From Actinomycetospora sp. NBRC 106378 (lineage in GTDB: Bacteria > Actinomycetota > Actinomycetes > Mycobacteriales > Pseudonocardiaceae), in the NCBI RefSeq assembly GCF_030269685.1, contig NZ_BSTT01000025.1, positions 1-48,260 of the forward strand: DNA of 48,260 bases. Direction: 5' to 3'. The stretch's first letter is position 1. Each line of letters opens with the position of its first letter. The notes beneath the pieces were generated by a model. It did no database searches. It saw nothing but the letters and a program-made list of their open reading frames with translations, and had not been told where the DNA came from. Below are positions 8,086 to 16,058 of the stretch, in pieces. Position numbers and translations under genes: made by a program.

Positions 8086-9519
8086 TCAGGCCGCGACGGT
8101 GCCGGGTGGGCTGCCGCCTCCGGGGACGGGTCGTCGGTCGGGGTCGACCCAGCGAGGCGGTACGAACCAGGGTCGGCCGCCGATCATGCTGATCTCCCAG
8201 CCGCCGTGGTGGGCGAGGTGGTGGTGGTAGCGGCAGAGCAGGACGAGGTTGTCCGGATCGGTGTCTCCGCCGTCGACCCAGTGGCGGATGTGGTGGGCGT
8301 GGCAGCGGCGAGGGCGGCGGGTGCAGCCGGGGTGGGCGCAGCCGCGGTCGCGGATCGTCAACAGGCGGCGGAGGGCCTCGGTGACGGCGTAGGCGGCGCG
8401 GCCGAGTTCGACCGGTTCCCCGCGGGTGCCCAGGACGGCGGGGAGGATCTGGGCGTCGCAGGCGAGGCGCCGGGCGGTGGCGGGGTCGAGGGTGCGACCG
8501 GTGTCGAACTCGGCGTGGCCGACCTGGGCGCGCAGCCAGTCGAGGGGGATGGTGACCGCGATCTGGGCGCGGGCGGGGATCGGCAGCCGCGCGGCCCGGT
8601 GGGCGCCGGGACGTGCGGGAGGCGCCGGGGCCGGCGTGTCCGGCACGTCGGTGTCGTCGTCGACGAGGAACAGGCGGCTGCGGCGGCGTCTGTCGTCGGG
8701 TCCCTCGCCGTCGGGGTTCTCGCCGTCGTCATCGCCGTCGTCCTCGACGCCGGCGGGTCGGGGCGAGGAGGCGTCCCGGGGCTCGGGGTCGACGGGATCG
8801 ATGAGCCCGGTGGGGGTGTGGGCGGCGGCGCAGAGGTCGAGCAGGGCTTCGGCGCGGCGGGCACCGAGGGGCCGGGTGTCGTCAGGGCCGGCGGGCCCGG
8901 CGAGGGCGTCGAGCGTCTCGAGGAGCAGCTCGACGTCGGCGGCGCCGTGGATGTGGCCGGTGAAGGCCAGCGTGCCGTCGCGGCGGTGGACGAGCAGCCA
9001 CTCGTCGTCGGGCTCGTCGGGTTCGGCCGGCGCGGCCCCGTCGGGGTCGAGGGTGGCGAGCAGGCGGGCGGCGACGCGTTCGAGGCCGTGCGGGGAGAGC
9101 CGGCGGGCGGTCTGGGCGAGGAGGTCCTCGGCGGCGGTGACCTGGGCGGGTTCGATGTCCTCGATTGCGGTGATGCGCTCCATGGCGCGCACGAGGACGC
9201 GGAGGTGTTCCTCGCCGATGGCGCCGTCGGCGGCGGCCGCAGCCGAGGCGGGGAGGCGTGGGGGGAGGTCCTGGCCGGAGAGCGCGACCATCCGCAGGGT
9301 GGCCTCGGCGTGGCGCTGGAGGTGTCGGGCGTGGGCGTGGTCGATGCGCCAGAGTTCCTCGAGGAAGCGACCGAGGTCGCGGTGTCCGGTGGGGGTCCAG
9401 GCGGCGGTCTCGGCGAGGTCGCCGATCGCGGTGAGCAGGGCGTGCTCGGCGAGGCGGACGGCCGTGATGGCGTCGCGGGCCCGGTCGATCACCGCCTCGT
9501 CGGCGTCGCTCATGCTCAT
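8086..9519 (-). CDS. DUF222 / HNH endonuclease domain protein (13E12 repeat family)
   Basis: A 477-residue protein. The N-terminal alpha-helical DUF222 domain covers about residues 1-330 and is interrupted by an acidic low-complexity stretch (EDDGDDDGENPDGEG). The C-terminal HNH nuclease module reads CAHPGC...CHAHHIRHWVDGG...DNLVLLCRYHHHLAHHGG, with the zinc cysteines and the histidines in place. The family is abundant in actinobacteria, and some M. tuberculosis 13E12 members are LexA regulated; the function is unsettled. The start is ATG 9519, seven bases after a TAGACT element, which implies a leaderless mRNA. A perfect SOS box lies 45 bases upstream. Confidence 0.88.
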   Translation of the reverse strand: MSMSDADEAVIDRARDAITAVRLAEHALLTAIGDLAETAAWTPTGHRDLGRFLEELWRIDHAHARHLQRHAEATLRMVALSGQDLPPRLPASAAAAADGAIGEEHLRVLVRAMERITAIEDIEPAQVTAAEDLLAQTARRLSPHGLERVAARLLATLDPDGAAPAEPDEPDDEWLLVHRRDGTLAFTGHIHGAADVELLLETLDALAGPAGPDDTRPLGARRAEALLDLCAAAHTPTGLIDPVDPEPRDASSPRPAGVEDDGDDDGENPDGEGPDDRRRRSRLFLVDDDTDVPDTPAPAPPARPGAHRAARLPIPARAQIAVTIPLDWLRAQVGHAEFDTGRTLDPATARRLACDAQILPAVLGTRGEPVELGRAAYAVTEALRRLLTIRDRGCAHPGCTRRPRRCHAHHIRHWVDGGDTDPDNLVLLCRYHHHLAHHGGWEISMIGGRPWFVPPRWVDPDRRPVPGGGSPPGTVAA

Positions 9520-9526
9520 GTCGATC

Positions 9527-9532
9527 AGTCTA
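9527..9532 (-). promoter_or_regulatory. -10 element of a leaderless HNH transcript
   Basis: TAGACT on the minus strand is followed by 7 bases and then the ATG of the DUF222/HNH gene. There is no ribosome binding site in between. This is the arrangement of leaderless actinobacterial mRNAs, in which the start codon is the transcription start. The -35 is poor. Confidence 0.5.
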
Positions 9533-9563
9533 GACGGCGCTGACCTGCGACGACATCCGCTGT

Positions 9564-9579
9564 TCGAACGCATGTTCGA
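9564..9579. promoter_or_regulatory. LexA/SOS box
   Basis: TCGAACGCATGTTCGA is a perfect 16-bp palindrome and a full match to the actinobacterial (mycobacterial) LexA consensus TCGAAC-N4-GTTCGA. It lies between the divergent HNH gene (45 bases to its ATG) and the hydroxyacyl-CoA dehydrogenase gene (58 bases). LexA bound here would sit just upstream of the HNH promoter, and DNA damage would relieve it. Confidence 0.85.
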
Positions 9580-9580
9580 G

Positions 9581-9586
9581 TAGCAT
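9581..9586 (+). promoter_or_regulatory. Candidate -10 for the hydroxyacyl-CoA dehydrogenase gene
   Basis: TAGCAT on the plus strand fits TANNNT, but no convincing -35 is seen. If it is used, the SOS box lies in its spacer, so LexA could also affect the plus-strand gene. Confidence 0.3.
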
Positions 9587-9637
9587 TCGTCATCCTCCGT
9601 CCTGTCGATCGGAGCAATCTGCGCCAGGGTGCTCGCC

Positions 9638-10489
9638 ATGACGATTCCCGAGAGCGTCGGCGTGATCGGTGGCGGCACGATGGGCGCGGGCATCGCCCAC
9701 GTCCTCCTGACGGTGGGGGCGGCCCGGGTGGCCGTGGTGGAGAGCGACGACCAGCGCGCCGACGCGGCCCGGTCCGCCGTCGGGACGAGCCTGCAGGGGG
9801 CGGCGGACCGCGGGAAGCTGCCCGAGGGGGAGAGCGTCGACTCGCTCCTGGGACGCACGACGTTCCTCGTCGGCCCCGGCGAGCTCCCCACCGACGCGGG
9901 CCTCGTCGTCGAGGCCGTCCCGGAGAAGATCGACCTCAAGCAGCAGATCCTGGGCGAGGTGGCCCGGCGGTGCCCGGACGCCGTGCTGGCGTCGAACACG
10001 TCCTCGCTCTCGATCGCCGCGATCGGCGCCGAGCTGCCGGCCGACCGCGTCATCGGCATGCACTTCTTCAACCCGGTGCCCGCGCAGAAGCTCGTGGAGC
10101 TGATCCGCACCCCGCAGACCGCCGACGCCGTCGTCGAGCAGGCGCGGCAGTGGGTCGGGGATCTCGGCAAGACCCCGATCGTCGTCGACGACTCGCCCGG
10201 GTTCGCGACCTCCCGGCTCGGGCTCGTCGTCGGGCTGGAGGCGATCCGGATGGTCGAGGAGGGCGTGGCGACCGCCGAGGACATCGACACCGGCATGGAG
10301 CTGGGCTACCGCTGGCCGATGGGGCCGCTCCGGCTGACCGACGTGGTGGGGCTCGACGTCCGGCTCGCGATCGCCGAGCACCTCGCCACGGAGCTGGGGG
10401 ACCGGTTCGCGCCGCCGCAGCTGCTGCGGGACAAGGTGGAGCGCGGGGAGCTGGGGCGGAAGTCGGGACAGGGCTTCCACACGTGGTGA
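9638..10489 (+). CDS. 3-hydroxyacyl-CoA dehydrogenase (PaaH / 3-hydroxybutyryl-CoA dehydrogenase type)
   Basis: A 283-residue NAD-dependent enzyme. The Rossmann motif GGGTMG is at 11-16, the catalytic Ser/Asn segment is SNTSSLS, the catalytic His lies in GMHFFNPVP, and the C-terminal domain contains DVVGLDVRL and ends RKSGQGFHTW. It oxidises 3-hydroxyacyl-CoA to 3-oxoacyl-CoA. With the paa operon 2.3 kb away it could serve as PaaH, but the sequence alone cannot separate PaaH from the butyryl-CoA enzyme. I chose the ATG at 9638 over a GTG at 9629 because CCAGGG lies 8 bases before it. Confidence 0.88.
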   Translation: MTIPESVGVIGGGTMGAGIAHVLLTVGAARVAVVESDDQRADAARSAVGTSLQGAADRGKLPEGESVDSLLGRTTFLVGPGELPTDAGLVVEAVPEKIDLKQQILGEVARRCPDAVLASNTSSLSIAAIGAELPADRVIGMHFFNPVPAQKLVELIRTPQTADAVVEQARQWVGDLGKTPIVVDDSPGFATSRLGLVVGLEAIRMVEEGVATAEDIDTGMELGYRWPMGPLRLTDVVGLDVRLAIAEHLATELGDRFAPPQLLRDKVERGELGRKSGQGFHTW

Positions 10490-10494
10490 CCCAC

Positions 10495-10500
10495 TAGCGT
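10495..10500 (+). promoter_or_regulatory. -10 element (TAGCGT) before a leaderless membrane-protein gene
   Basis: TAGCGT stands 8 bases before the GTG at 10509. The same hexamer occurs at the same kind of position in front of two other genes in this window, at 30348-30353 and 33133-33138. Confidence 0.45.
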
Positions 10501-10508
10501 CCGGGGGC

Positions 10509-11000
10509 GTGCGGCTCGACATCGAACCGGCGGTCAACAGCACCGTCGTGATGATGACCGTGCTGGCGCTGGCGATCGACCGCGGCGTCACGGGCTTCGG
10601 CGACGTCCTGTCCCTGAGCCTCGGCCCGCTCCTGGCGACGTTCGCGGCGCACTGGTTCGCCACCACGCTGAAGGCCGTGCACGCCGACCACGCCCTCCCG
10701 TCCCGACGGCGGCTGCTCGGACTGGGCGGGCACGCCGCGCAGTACCTGCTGCCGGGGCTGCTTCCGTTGCTGGTCGTCGCCGTGATCGCGACGACCGGCT
10801 TCGCGGGTGCCCAGGGGCCGGTCGAGTCGGCCCACGTCACGATCGACCTCAGCTGGGTCGGGCTGGTCGTCCTGGGGGCCGTCGGCGGGTGGCGGGCACT
10901 GCGCCGGTGGTGGGGCGCGCTGCTCGGGGCGGTGGGTGCCTTCGGGGTCGGGTTGGTCGTGGTGCTGCTGCGGATCCTGCTCGAGGGCGGCGCCCTGTGA
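10509..11000 (+). CDS. Integral membrane protein of unknown function
   Basis: A 163-residue hydrophobic protein with four or five membrane segments, at about 12-25, 35-55, 74-98, 110-128 and 132-157. The short hydrophilic part HADHALPSRRRLLG lies between segments two and three. I do not recognise a family. It follows the dehydrogenase gene by 19 bases and ends 7 bases from a convergent gene. The GTG start has a TAGCGT element 8 bases upstream, so it may have its own leaderless transcript. Confidence 0.7.
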   Translation: MRLDIEPAVNSTVVMMTVLALAIDRGVTGFGDVLSLSLGPLLATFAAHWFATTLKAVHADHALPSRRRLLGLGGHAAQYLLPGLLPLLVVAVIATTGFAGAQGPVESAHVTIDLSWVGLVVLGAVGGWRALRRWWGALLGAVGAFGVGLVVVLLRILLEGGAL

Positions 11001-11007
11001 ACAGTGG

Positions 11008-11718
11008 TCAGGGCACGTTCTCCAACGCGACCCATCCCTCGTAGCCCACGGCCCGCAGCGACCGCAGCCACCGGGCGAGCGGCAGCGACCCGGTCCCCGG
11101 TGCCCCCCGACCCGGGGCGTCCGCGATCTGCACGTGCGCGAACTCCGCGCCACGGGCCGCGATGGCTGCGTCGACGTCCTCGCCGTTGACCGCGAGGTGG
11201 TAGAGGTCCGCCAGGACGCCCGACCCCGCCCCCAACCGCTCGACCAGGGCGAACGCGTCCGCAGCGGTGAGGATGGGGTAGTCGTCGACCGCCGACAGCG
11301 GTTCGATCAACAGCGTCGAACCCTGCGCCGCGGCCGTCAGGGCCGCCGTGGCCAGGCGATCGAGAGCGGCGTCCGACACCGGTCCGCGCCCCACCAGCGT
11401 GTTGTGCATGGTGCAGCCCAACCGTCGCCCGATCTCCAGGCCGACGGTCAGGGAGTCCGCGAACTCCGCGGGGCTGTCGCCCGCCACGCCCCGCTCGCCC
11501 GCCGCCATGTCCCCGCCGAACAGGTTCATCGCGACCAGCTGCACGCCCGCGTCGGTGATCGAGGCGCAGAACGCGTCGACCTCCGGCTCGCCCGGGCCGG
11601 CGGAGTCGAAGGGCCACCAGGACTCGACGACGTCGAAGCCGTCGGCCCGCGCCCGGGCCGGGCGCTCGAGGACCGGGACGTCGGGGTAGCGGATCGAGAC
11701 GTTCAGACCGAGGCTCAC
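11008..11718 (-). CDS. Hydroxypyruvate isomerase-like TIM-barrel protein
   Basis: A 236-residue protein of the xylose-isomerase-like TIM-barrel superfamily, closest in pattern to hydroxypyruvate isomerase (Hyi). Markers are LNVSIRYPDVP at the N-terminus, VVESWWPFD, LLIEPLSAVDDYPILTAADA with a metal-ligand Glu, LADLYHLAVNGED with Asp and His, and HVQIADAPGRGAPGTGSL. It ends at GWVALENVP, a little short of most Hyi proteins. It could equally be a 2-oxo-acid or sugar-acid isomerase. The GTG start overlaps the aminotransferase stop (GTGA), so the two are coupled. Confidence 0.8.
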   Translation of the reverse strand: MSLGLNVSIRYPDVPVLERPARARADGFDVVESWWPFDSAGPGEPEVDAFCASITDAGVQLVAMNLFGGDMAAGERGVAGDSPAEFADSLTVGLEIGRRLGCTMHNTLVGRGPVSDAALDRLATAALTAAAQGSTLLIEPLSAVDDYPILTAADAFALVERLGAGSGVLADLYHLAVNGEDVDAAIAARGAEFAHVQIADAPGRGAPGTGSLPLARWLRSLRAVGYEGWVALENVP

Positions 11719-12851
11719 GCGCCGAACTCCTCGAGCCGGGCCACCAGGTCGTCGACGTCGGTGAGGTTCCCGACGCTGACCCGCATCGTGCCGTCGTCGA
11801 CCGCCTGGAAGTCCGTCCCGGCCATCACCAGCACCCCCTGCTCCTCCAGCAGGGCCGTCACGACGTCCGGGGTGGGTGTCCCGCGACGCGGGTGCCGGAC
11901 CCACGCGAAGAACCCGCCGAGCGCCACGACCTCGAACCCGCCGGGGCGCTCACGCAGGGCGGCGGCGAACGCCTCGCGACGGGCGCCGACCTCGGCGGCC
12001 CGCGCCGACCGCCACGCCTGCGCCCGCGTCAGCCCGGCCCAGGCGGCCTCCTGCCCGACCCGCGGGGCGCCGATCGCCACGCAGTCGAACAGCTTGAGCG
12101 CCTGCCGTCGCAGCGCCTCTCCACCGACCAGCGCCCCGACGCGGTACCCGGCGAGCGCCAGGTCCTTGGAGAAGCTGTGCAGGGTGACGACGGTGTCGCG
12201 CCAGCCCGGCGCGGAGTACAGCGTGTGCGCCGCGGTGGCCCGGAAGACGCGGTAGGTCTCGTCGAGGACCAGGGCGACGTCGTGGCGGCGGGCGAGGTCG
12301 GCGAAGGCGGCGAGCTCCTCGGGTGGGATGTCGAGCCCGCTCGGGTTGCCCGGTGTGACCAGCACGATCGCGCGGGTGCGGTCGGTGAGGAGTGCCTCGG
12401 CGTCGGCGGCGCGCGGCACCAATGCCTCGTCGGGCTCGACGATGACCGGCTCGACACCGCGCATGCGCAGCCACATCGCGTGGTTGAAGTAGGTCGGACG
12501 CGGGGTGAGGACCTCGTCGCCGGGGCTGCAGAGCGCGTCGGCGACCAGGCAGAACGCCTGGTTGCAGCCGGCGGTGACGACGAGGTCGTCGGCGGTGACG
12601 TCCCCGCCGTGGTCGGCGCGCAGGTCGGCGGCGAACGCCTCCCGCAGGTGCGGCAGACCGGCCTGCGCGGCGTAGCGGGCGTCCTGCGCGACGGCGGCGA
12701 CGTGCGTGACGACCTCCGGTGCGGGCGGGTACGCGGGGGCGGCCCGGGCGAGGTCGAGCAGCGGTCGGCGTCCACCCGCCGTCGTCACCCGGGCGTAGGT
12801 GGCGGCCATCGGCGAGTCGACCCCGGCGGCGACGCGGTGGGAGAGGCGCAC
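11715..12851 (-). CDS. PLP-dependent aminotransferase, class I/II
   Basis: A 378-residue fold-type I aminotransferase. PLP-binding residues are visible: Asn169 in TPGNPSG, Asp197 and Tyr200 in LDETYR, and the Schiff-base Lys229 in HSFSKDLALAGYRVG. The C-terminal substrate Arg is probably the one in TMRVSVGN. The family acts on aspartate, aromatic or branched amino acids; the substrate cannot be read from the sequence. It is the first gene of a two-gene unit with the Hyi-like isomerase. The start is GTG at 12851. Confidence 0.85.
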   Translation of the reverse strand: MRLSHRVAAGVDSPMAATYARVTTAGGRRPLLDLARAAPAYPPAPEVVTHVAAVAQDARYAAQAGLPHLREAFAADLRADHGGDVTADDLVVTAGCNQAFCLVADALCSPGDEVLTPRPTYFNHAMWLRMRGVEPVIVEPDEALVPRAADAEALLTDRTRAIVLVTPGNPSGLDIPPEELAAFADLARRHDVALVLDETYRVFRATAAHTLYSAPGWRDTVVTLHSFSKDLALAGYRVGALVGGEALRRQALKLFDCVAIGAPRVGQEAAWAGLTRAQAWRSARAAEVGARREAFAAALRERPGGFEVVALGGFFAWVRHPRRGTPTPDVVTALLEEQGVLVMAGTDFQAVDDGTMRVSVGNLTDVDDLVARLEEFGA

Positions 12852-12928
12852 GGTCAGGGCGAGCGCAGCGACGGGGCGGTCATGGAGCCAGGATGCCGGG
12901 AGCGCGATCGTGGGGCACCCTCGGAGGC

Positions 12929-14569
12929 ATGGGTGACGGCGGGCACACCGATGTTCTCGTGATCGGCGCCGGGTTCTCCGGCCTCTACGCGTTGCACCGG
13001 CTCCGGTCGCGGGGCTTCTCGGTACGGGTGCTGGAGCAGGCCGACGGGGTCGGCGGCACCTGGTTCTGGAACCGTTACCCGGGCGCGCGGTGCGACTCCG
13101 AGAGCTACTACTACTGCTACTCGTTCGATCCCGAGCTCGAGCAGGAGTGGACCTGGACCGAACGCTACCCGGGGCAGGAGGAGATCCGCGGCTACCTCGA
13201 ACACGTCGCGGATCGGTACGACCTGCGCCGCGACATCGAGTTCGGCGTGCGGGTGACGTCGGCGGCGTGGGATTCGGGCGAGCGCAGCGACGGGGGATCG
13301 AGCGGCGCCGGGTGGACGGTCACCACCGAGGACGGCACGTCCCGACGGTGCCGGTGGCTCGTCACGGCGGTCGGCTGCCTGTCGGCGGCGAACGTGCCCG
13401 ACATCCCGGGTCTCGCGGACTTCGCGGGGGAGTGGCACCACACCGGACGCTGGCCGCACGGAGGCGTGGAGGTGAGCGGCAGGCGTGTGGGGGTCGTGGG
13501 GACCGGGTCGACGGGCATCCAGGCCATCCCGGTCCTCGCCGAGCAGGCGGGCCATCTCACGGTGTTCCAGCGGACGGCGAACTACTCGATCCCGGCCCGC
13601 AACGCCCCGCTCGACCCGGACGACATCGAGGCGACGAAGGCGGAGTACCCGTCGATCCGGCGGCGGCAGCAGGCCTCCACCAACGGGCACCCGTTCACTC
13701 TCTCCGACGTCGACATCCTCGACCTGCCCGCCGACCAGCGCCGCGAGATCTACCAGAAGGCGTGGGACCGGGGCGGGCTGCAGTTCCGCGCCGACGTCAA
13801 GGACCTCCTCACCGACCGCGCCGTGAACGACGACGCCAGCGACTTCATCCGCGAGAAGATCCGCGAGACGGTCCACGACCCGGCGACCACCGAGACGCTG
13901 ACGCCCCGCGACCACCCGTTCGCGACGAAGCGCCCGCCCATCGACACCCACTACTTCGAGACCTACAACCGGCCGAACGTGTCCCTCGTGGACGTGAAGG
14001 CCGACCCGATCGCGGCCGTCACGCCCCGGGGCTTCCGCCTGGAGTCCGGCGCCGAGCACGCCCTCGACGTCATCGTGTTCGCGACCGGGTTCGACGCCCT
14101 GACCGGCCCGCTGCTCTCCTTCGACATCCGCGGGCGCGACGGGGTGTCGCTGCGCGACGCCTGGCGCGACGGTCCGCGCACCCACCTCGGGTTGGGCGTC
14201 GCCGGCTTCCCCGACCTGTTCACCATCACCGGCCCCGGGAGCCCGTCGGTGCTGACGAACATGCCGGTCGCGATCGAGCAGCACGTCGACTGGATCGCCG
14301 ACCTGCTGGTGCGGCTGCGGGAGACCGGCGAGGTGGCGGAGCCGACCCCGGAGGCCGAGGAGACCTGGGCGGTCGAGGTGGCCCGGGCGGCGAACGCGAC
14401 GCTGCTCGTGCAGGCGGCGAGCTCGTGGTACCTGGGCGCGAACGTGCCCGGCAAGCACCGGGTCTTCCTGCCCTACGCCGGGGGCTACGCCCGCTACCGC
14501 GCCACCTGCGACGACGAGGCCGCGGCCGGCTACCCGGGGTTCGCGCTCGCCCGGCCGACGGCGGCATAG
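12929..14569 (+). CDS. Baeyer-Villiger flavin monooxygenase (cyclohexanone monooxygenase type)
   Basis: A 546-residue class B flavoprotein. It has the FAD Rossmann motif GAGFSG (13-18), GGTWFWNRYPGARCD, the BVMO fingerprint FAGEWHHTGRWP at about 165-176 (F-x-G-x3-H-x3-W-P), a second NADPH motif GTGSTG near 190, and a C-terminal ATGFDALTG. These define a type I BVMO that inserts oxygen next to a ketone carbonyl. Start ATG 12929 follows GGAGG very closely; an in-frame ATG at 12893 with GGAG five bases upstream would add 12 residues. Its last 40 bases overlap the convergent methyltransferase gene. Confidence 0.92.
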   Translation: MGDGGHTDVLVIGAGFSGLYALHRLRSRGFSVRVLEQADGVGGTWFWNRYPGARCDSESYYYCYSFDPELEQEWTWTERYPGQEEIRGYLEHVADRYDLRRDIEFGVRVTSAAWDSGERSDGGSSGAGWTVTTEDGTSRRCRWLVTAVGCLSAANVPDIPGLADFAGEWHHTGRWPHGGVEVSGRRVGVVGTGSTGIQAIPVLAEQAGHLTVFQRTANYSIPARNAPLDPDDIEATKAEYPSIRRRQQASTNGHPFTLSDVDILDLPADQRREIYQKAWDRGGLQFRADVKDLLTDRAVNDDASDFIREKIRETVHDPATTETLTPRDHPFATKRPPIDTHYFETYNRPNVSLVDVKADPIAAVTPRGFRLESGAEHALDVIVFATGFDALTGPLLSFDIRGRDGVSLRDAWRDGPRTHLGLGVAGFPDLFTITGPGSPSVLTNMPVAIEQHVDWIADLLVRLRETGEVAEPTPEAEETWAVEVARAANATLLVQAASSWYLGANVPGKHRVFLPYAGGYARYRATCDDEAAAGYPGFALARPTAA

Positions 14570-15333
14570 AGCCCGGTGGCCGCCGCCGTCGGGTGCGGGG
14601 TGGGCCAGTGGACGACGTCGACGACACCGGGCGGGACGAGCTCCAGGTCGCCGAGGAGGGCGCGGACGGCCGTGCGGTCGCGCCGGGTGGGCTCGGAGGC
14701 GGTGCCGCGGTAGGCGTCGATCCCGGCCCGGACCCGCGCGGCGAGCTCCGGGTCGTCCTGGTCGGCGCTGGAGTGGCTGAGCGCGAGGACGCTTCCGGGC
14801 GCCAGTCGCGCGCGGTAGCGGGCGAGCACGTCGGCGACCGGCTCGGGGTCGTCGGGGACGAAGTGCAGCACCGCGACCGCCAGCACGGCGACGGGCTCCC
14901 CGAGATCGAGCAGAGCGCTCGCCGCCGTGAGGACCGCGTCGACGTCGCGCAGGTCCGCGCGGGTGGCGGTCGCGCCCTCGACCTCGGCGAGGATCTGTCG
15001 GGCGTGGGCCGCGGCGACCGGCTCGACGTCGACGTAGGCGACCCGCGCCGCGGGGTCGTGGCGCTGGGCGATCTCGTGGACGTTGCCCACCGTCGGCACC
15101 CCGGAGCCGAGGTCGAGGAACTGGCGGATGCCCTGTCCGAGACACCAGGTGACCACGCGGCCGAGGAAGTCCCGGTTCGCCCGCGCGACGGTGACGATCT
15201 CCGGCATCCGCGCGGCGACCAGGTCGGCCTGGGCGCGGTCGGCGGCGAAGTGGTGGGCGCCGCCGAGGAAGTAGTCGTACATCCGGGCCGCGTTCGGACG
15301 CTCGGTGTCGATCTCCGGGAGCTCAGGGGCCAT
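14530..15333 (-). CDS. SAM-dependent methyltransferase, PF04672 (DUF574) family
   Basis: A 267-residue protein of the actinobacterial S-adenosyl methyltransferase family. Signatures are PNAARMYDYFLGGAHHFAAD near the N-terminus, the SAM-binding DLGSGVPTVGNVHEIA, YVDVEPVAAAHA, and VAVAVLHFVPDD. The family is found as many paralogues in actinomycetes, and the substrate is unknown. A close paralogue lies at 29568-30341. The start is ATG 15333. Its 3' end overlaps the BVMO gene by 40 bases, and it is divergent from the acyltransferase at 15417. Confidence 0.9.
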   Translation of the reverse strand: MAPELPEIDTERPNAARMYDYFLGGAHHFAADRAQADLVAARMPEIVTVARANRDFLGRVVTWCLGQGIRQFLDLGSGVPTVGNVHEIAQRHDPAARVAYVDVEPVAAAHARQILAEVEGATATRADLRDVDAVLTAASALLDLGEPVAVLAVAVLHFVPDDPEPVADVLARYRARLAPGSVLALSHSSADQDDPELAARVRAGIDAYRGTASEPTRRDRTAVRALLGDLELVPPGVVDVVHWPTPHPTAAATGLYAAVGRASANPG

Positions 15334-15416
15334 GGCCCCATCCTGGCGAACGGGACATCCGAGCACGAATCACTACGTCGGGTAACGACCTCGAAGTCTC
15401 GACCGACGATCGAGGT

Positions 15417-16046
15417 ATGGGCTGGGCCGAGAAAGTGGTGGGCGAGTTCCGGGTGTCGCCGTGGCGCACGCTGGCGCTCGGCCATCCGAGTCGGATCACG
15501 GCCTCCCGCCGGTTCCGCGTCTGCCACCGCGACCGGATCCGGCTGATCACTCCGGAGGCCCGGCTCCGCCTCGGCACCCACCCGTTCGGCTTCGCCCGCG
15601 GCGATCAGGGCGGGCTGCTCCGGCTCGACGGCGACCTCGAACTGCGGGGCAACGTGCAGGTCGGTGTCGGGGCGGCCTGGACGGTGGGGGAGGGCGCTCG
15701 GCTCGTGATCGGCGACCGCACCTACTTCTCCCCGAGCACCCGGATCGTCGCGATGAACGGCATCACGATCGGCGACGACTGCGCGATCTCCTGGGACGTC
15801 CAGCTGCTCGACGAGGACTTCCACGAGGTGATCGTCGACGGCGACGTCCGCCCCACCGGTGCGCCGATCACGATCGGGAACCACGTGTGGATCGGCTCGC
15901 GCGCGACGGTGCTCAAGGGTGCGGTCATCCCGGACGACACGTCCATCGCCTCCGGCGCGGTGGTGGCGGGCGTCTTCACCGAGCCCGGGACCGTCCTCGC
16001 CGGCTGCCCGGCGAAGGTGGTCCGGCGCAACGTGGTGTGGACCTGA
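15417..16046 (+). CDS. Acyltransferase with left-handed beta-helix (hexapeptide repeats)
   Basis: A 209-residue protein. Its C-terminal half carries hexapeptide repeats: VGVGAAWTVGEGARLVIGD, then ITIGDDCAISWDVQLLDEDFHEVI with the catalytic-type His, then ITIGNHVWIGSRATVLKGAVIPDDTSIASGAVV. This is the trimeric acetyltransferase fold (WbbJ/NodL-like), which acetylates sugars or glycan precursors. The N-terminal 60 residues are basic and less typical. There is no glycan locus nearby to fix the acceptor. The start is ATG 15417; a GACGAT six bases upstream might be a leaderless -10. Confidence 0.85.
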   Translation: MGWAEKVVGEFRVSPWRTLALGHPSRITASRRFRVCHRDRIRLITPEARLRLGTHPFGFARGDQGGLLRLDGDLELRGNVQVGVGAAWTVGEGARLVIGDRTYFSPSTRIVAMNGITIGDDCAISWDVQLLDEDFHEVIVDGDVRPTGAPITIGNHVWIGSRATVLKGAVIPDDTSIASGAVVAGVFTEPGTVLAGCPAKVVRRNVVWT

Positions 16047-16058
16047 TCCACCCGCAGG

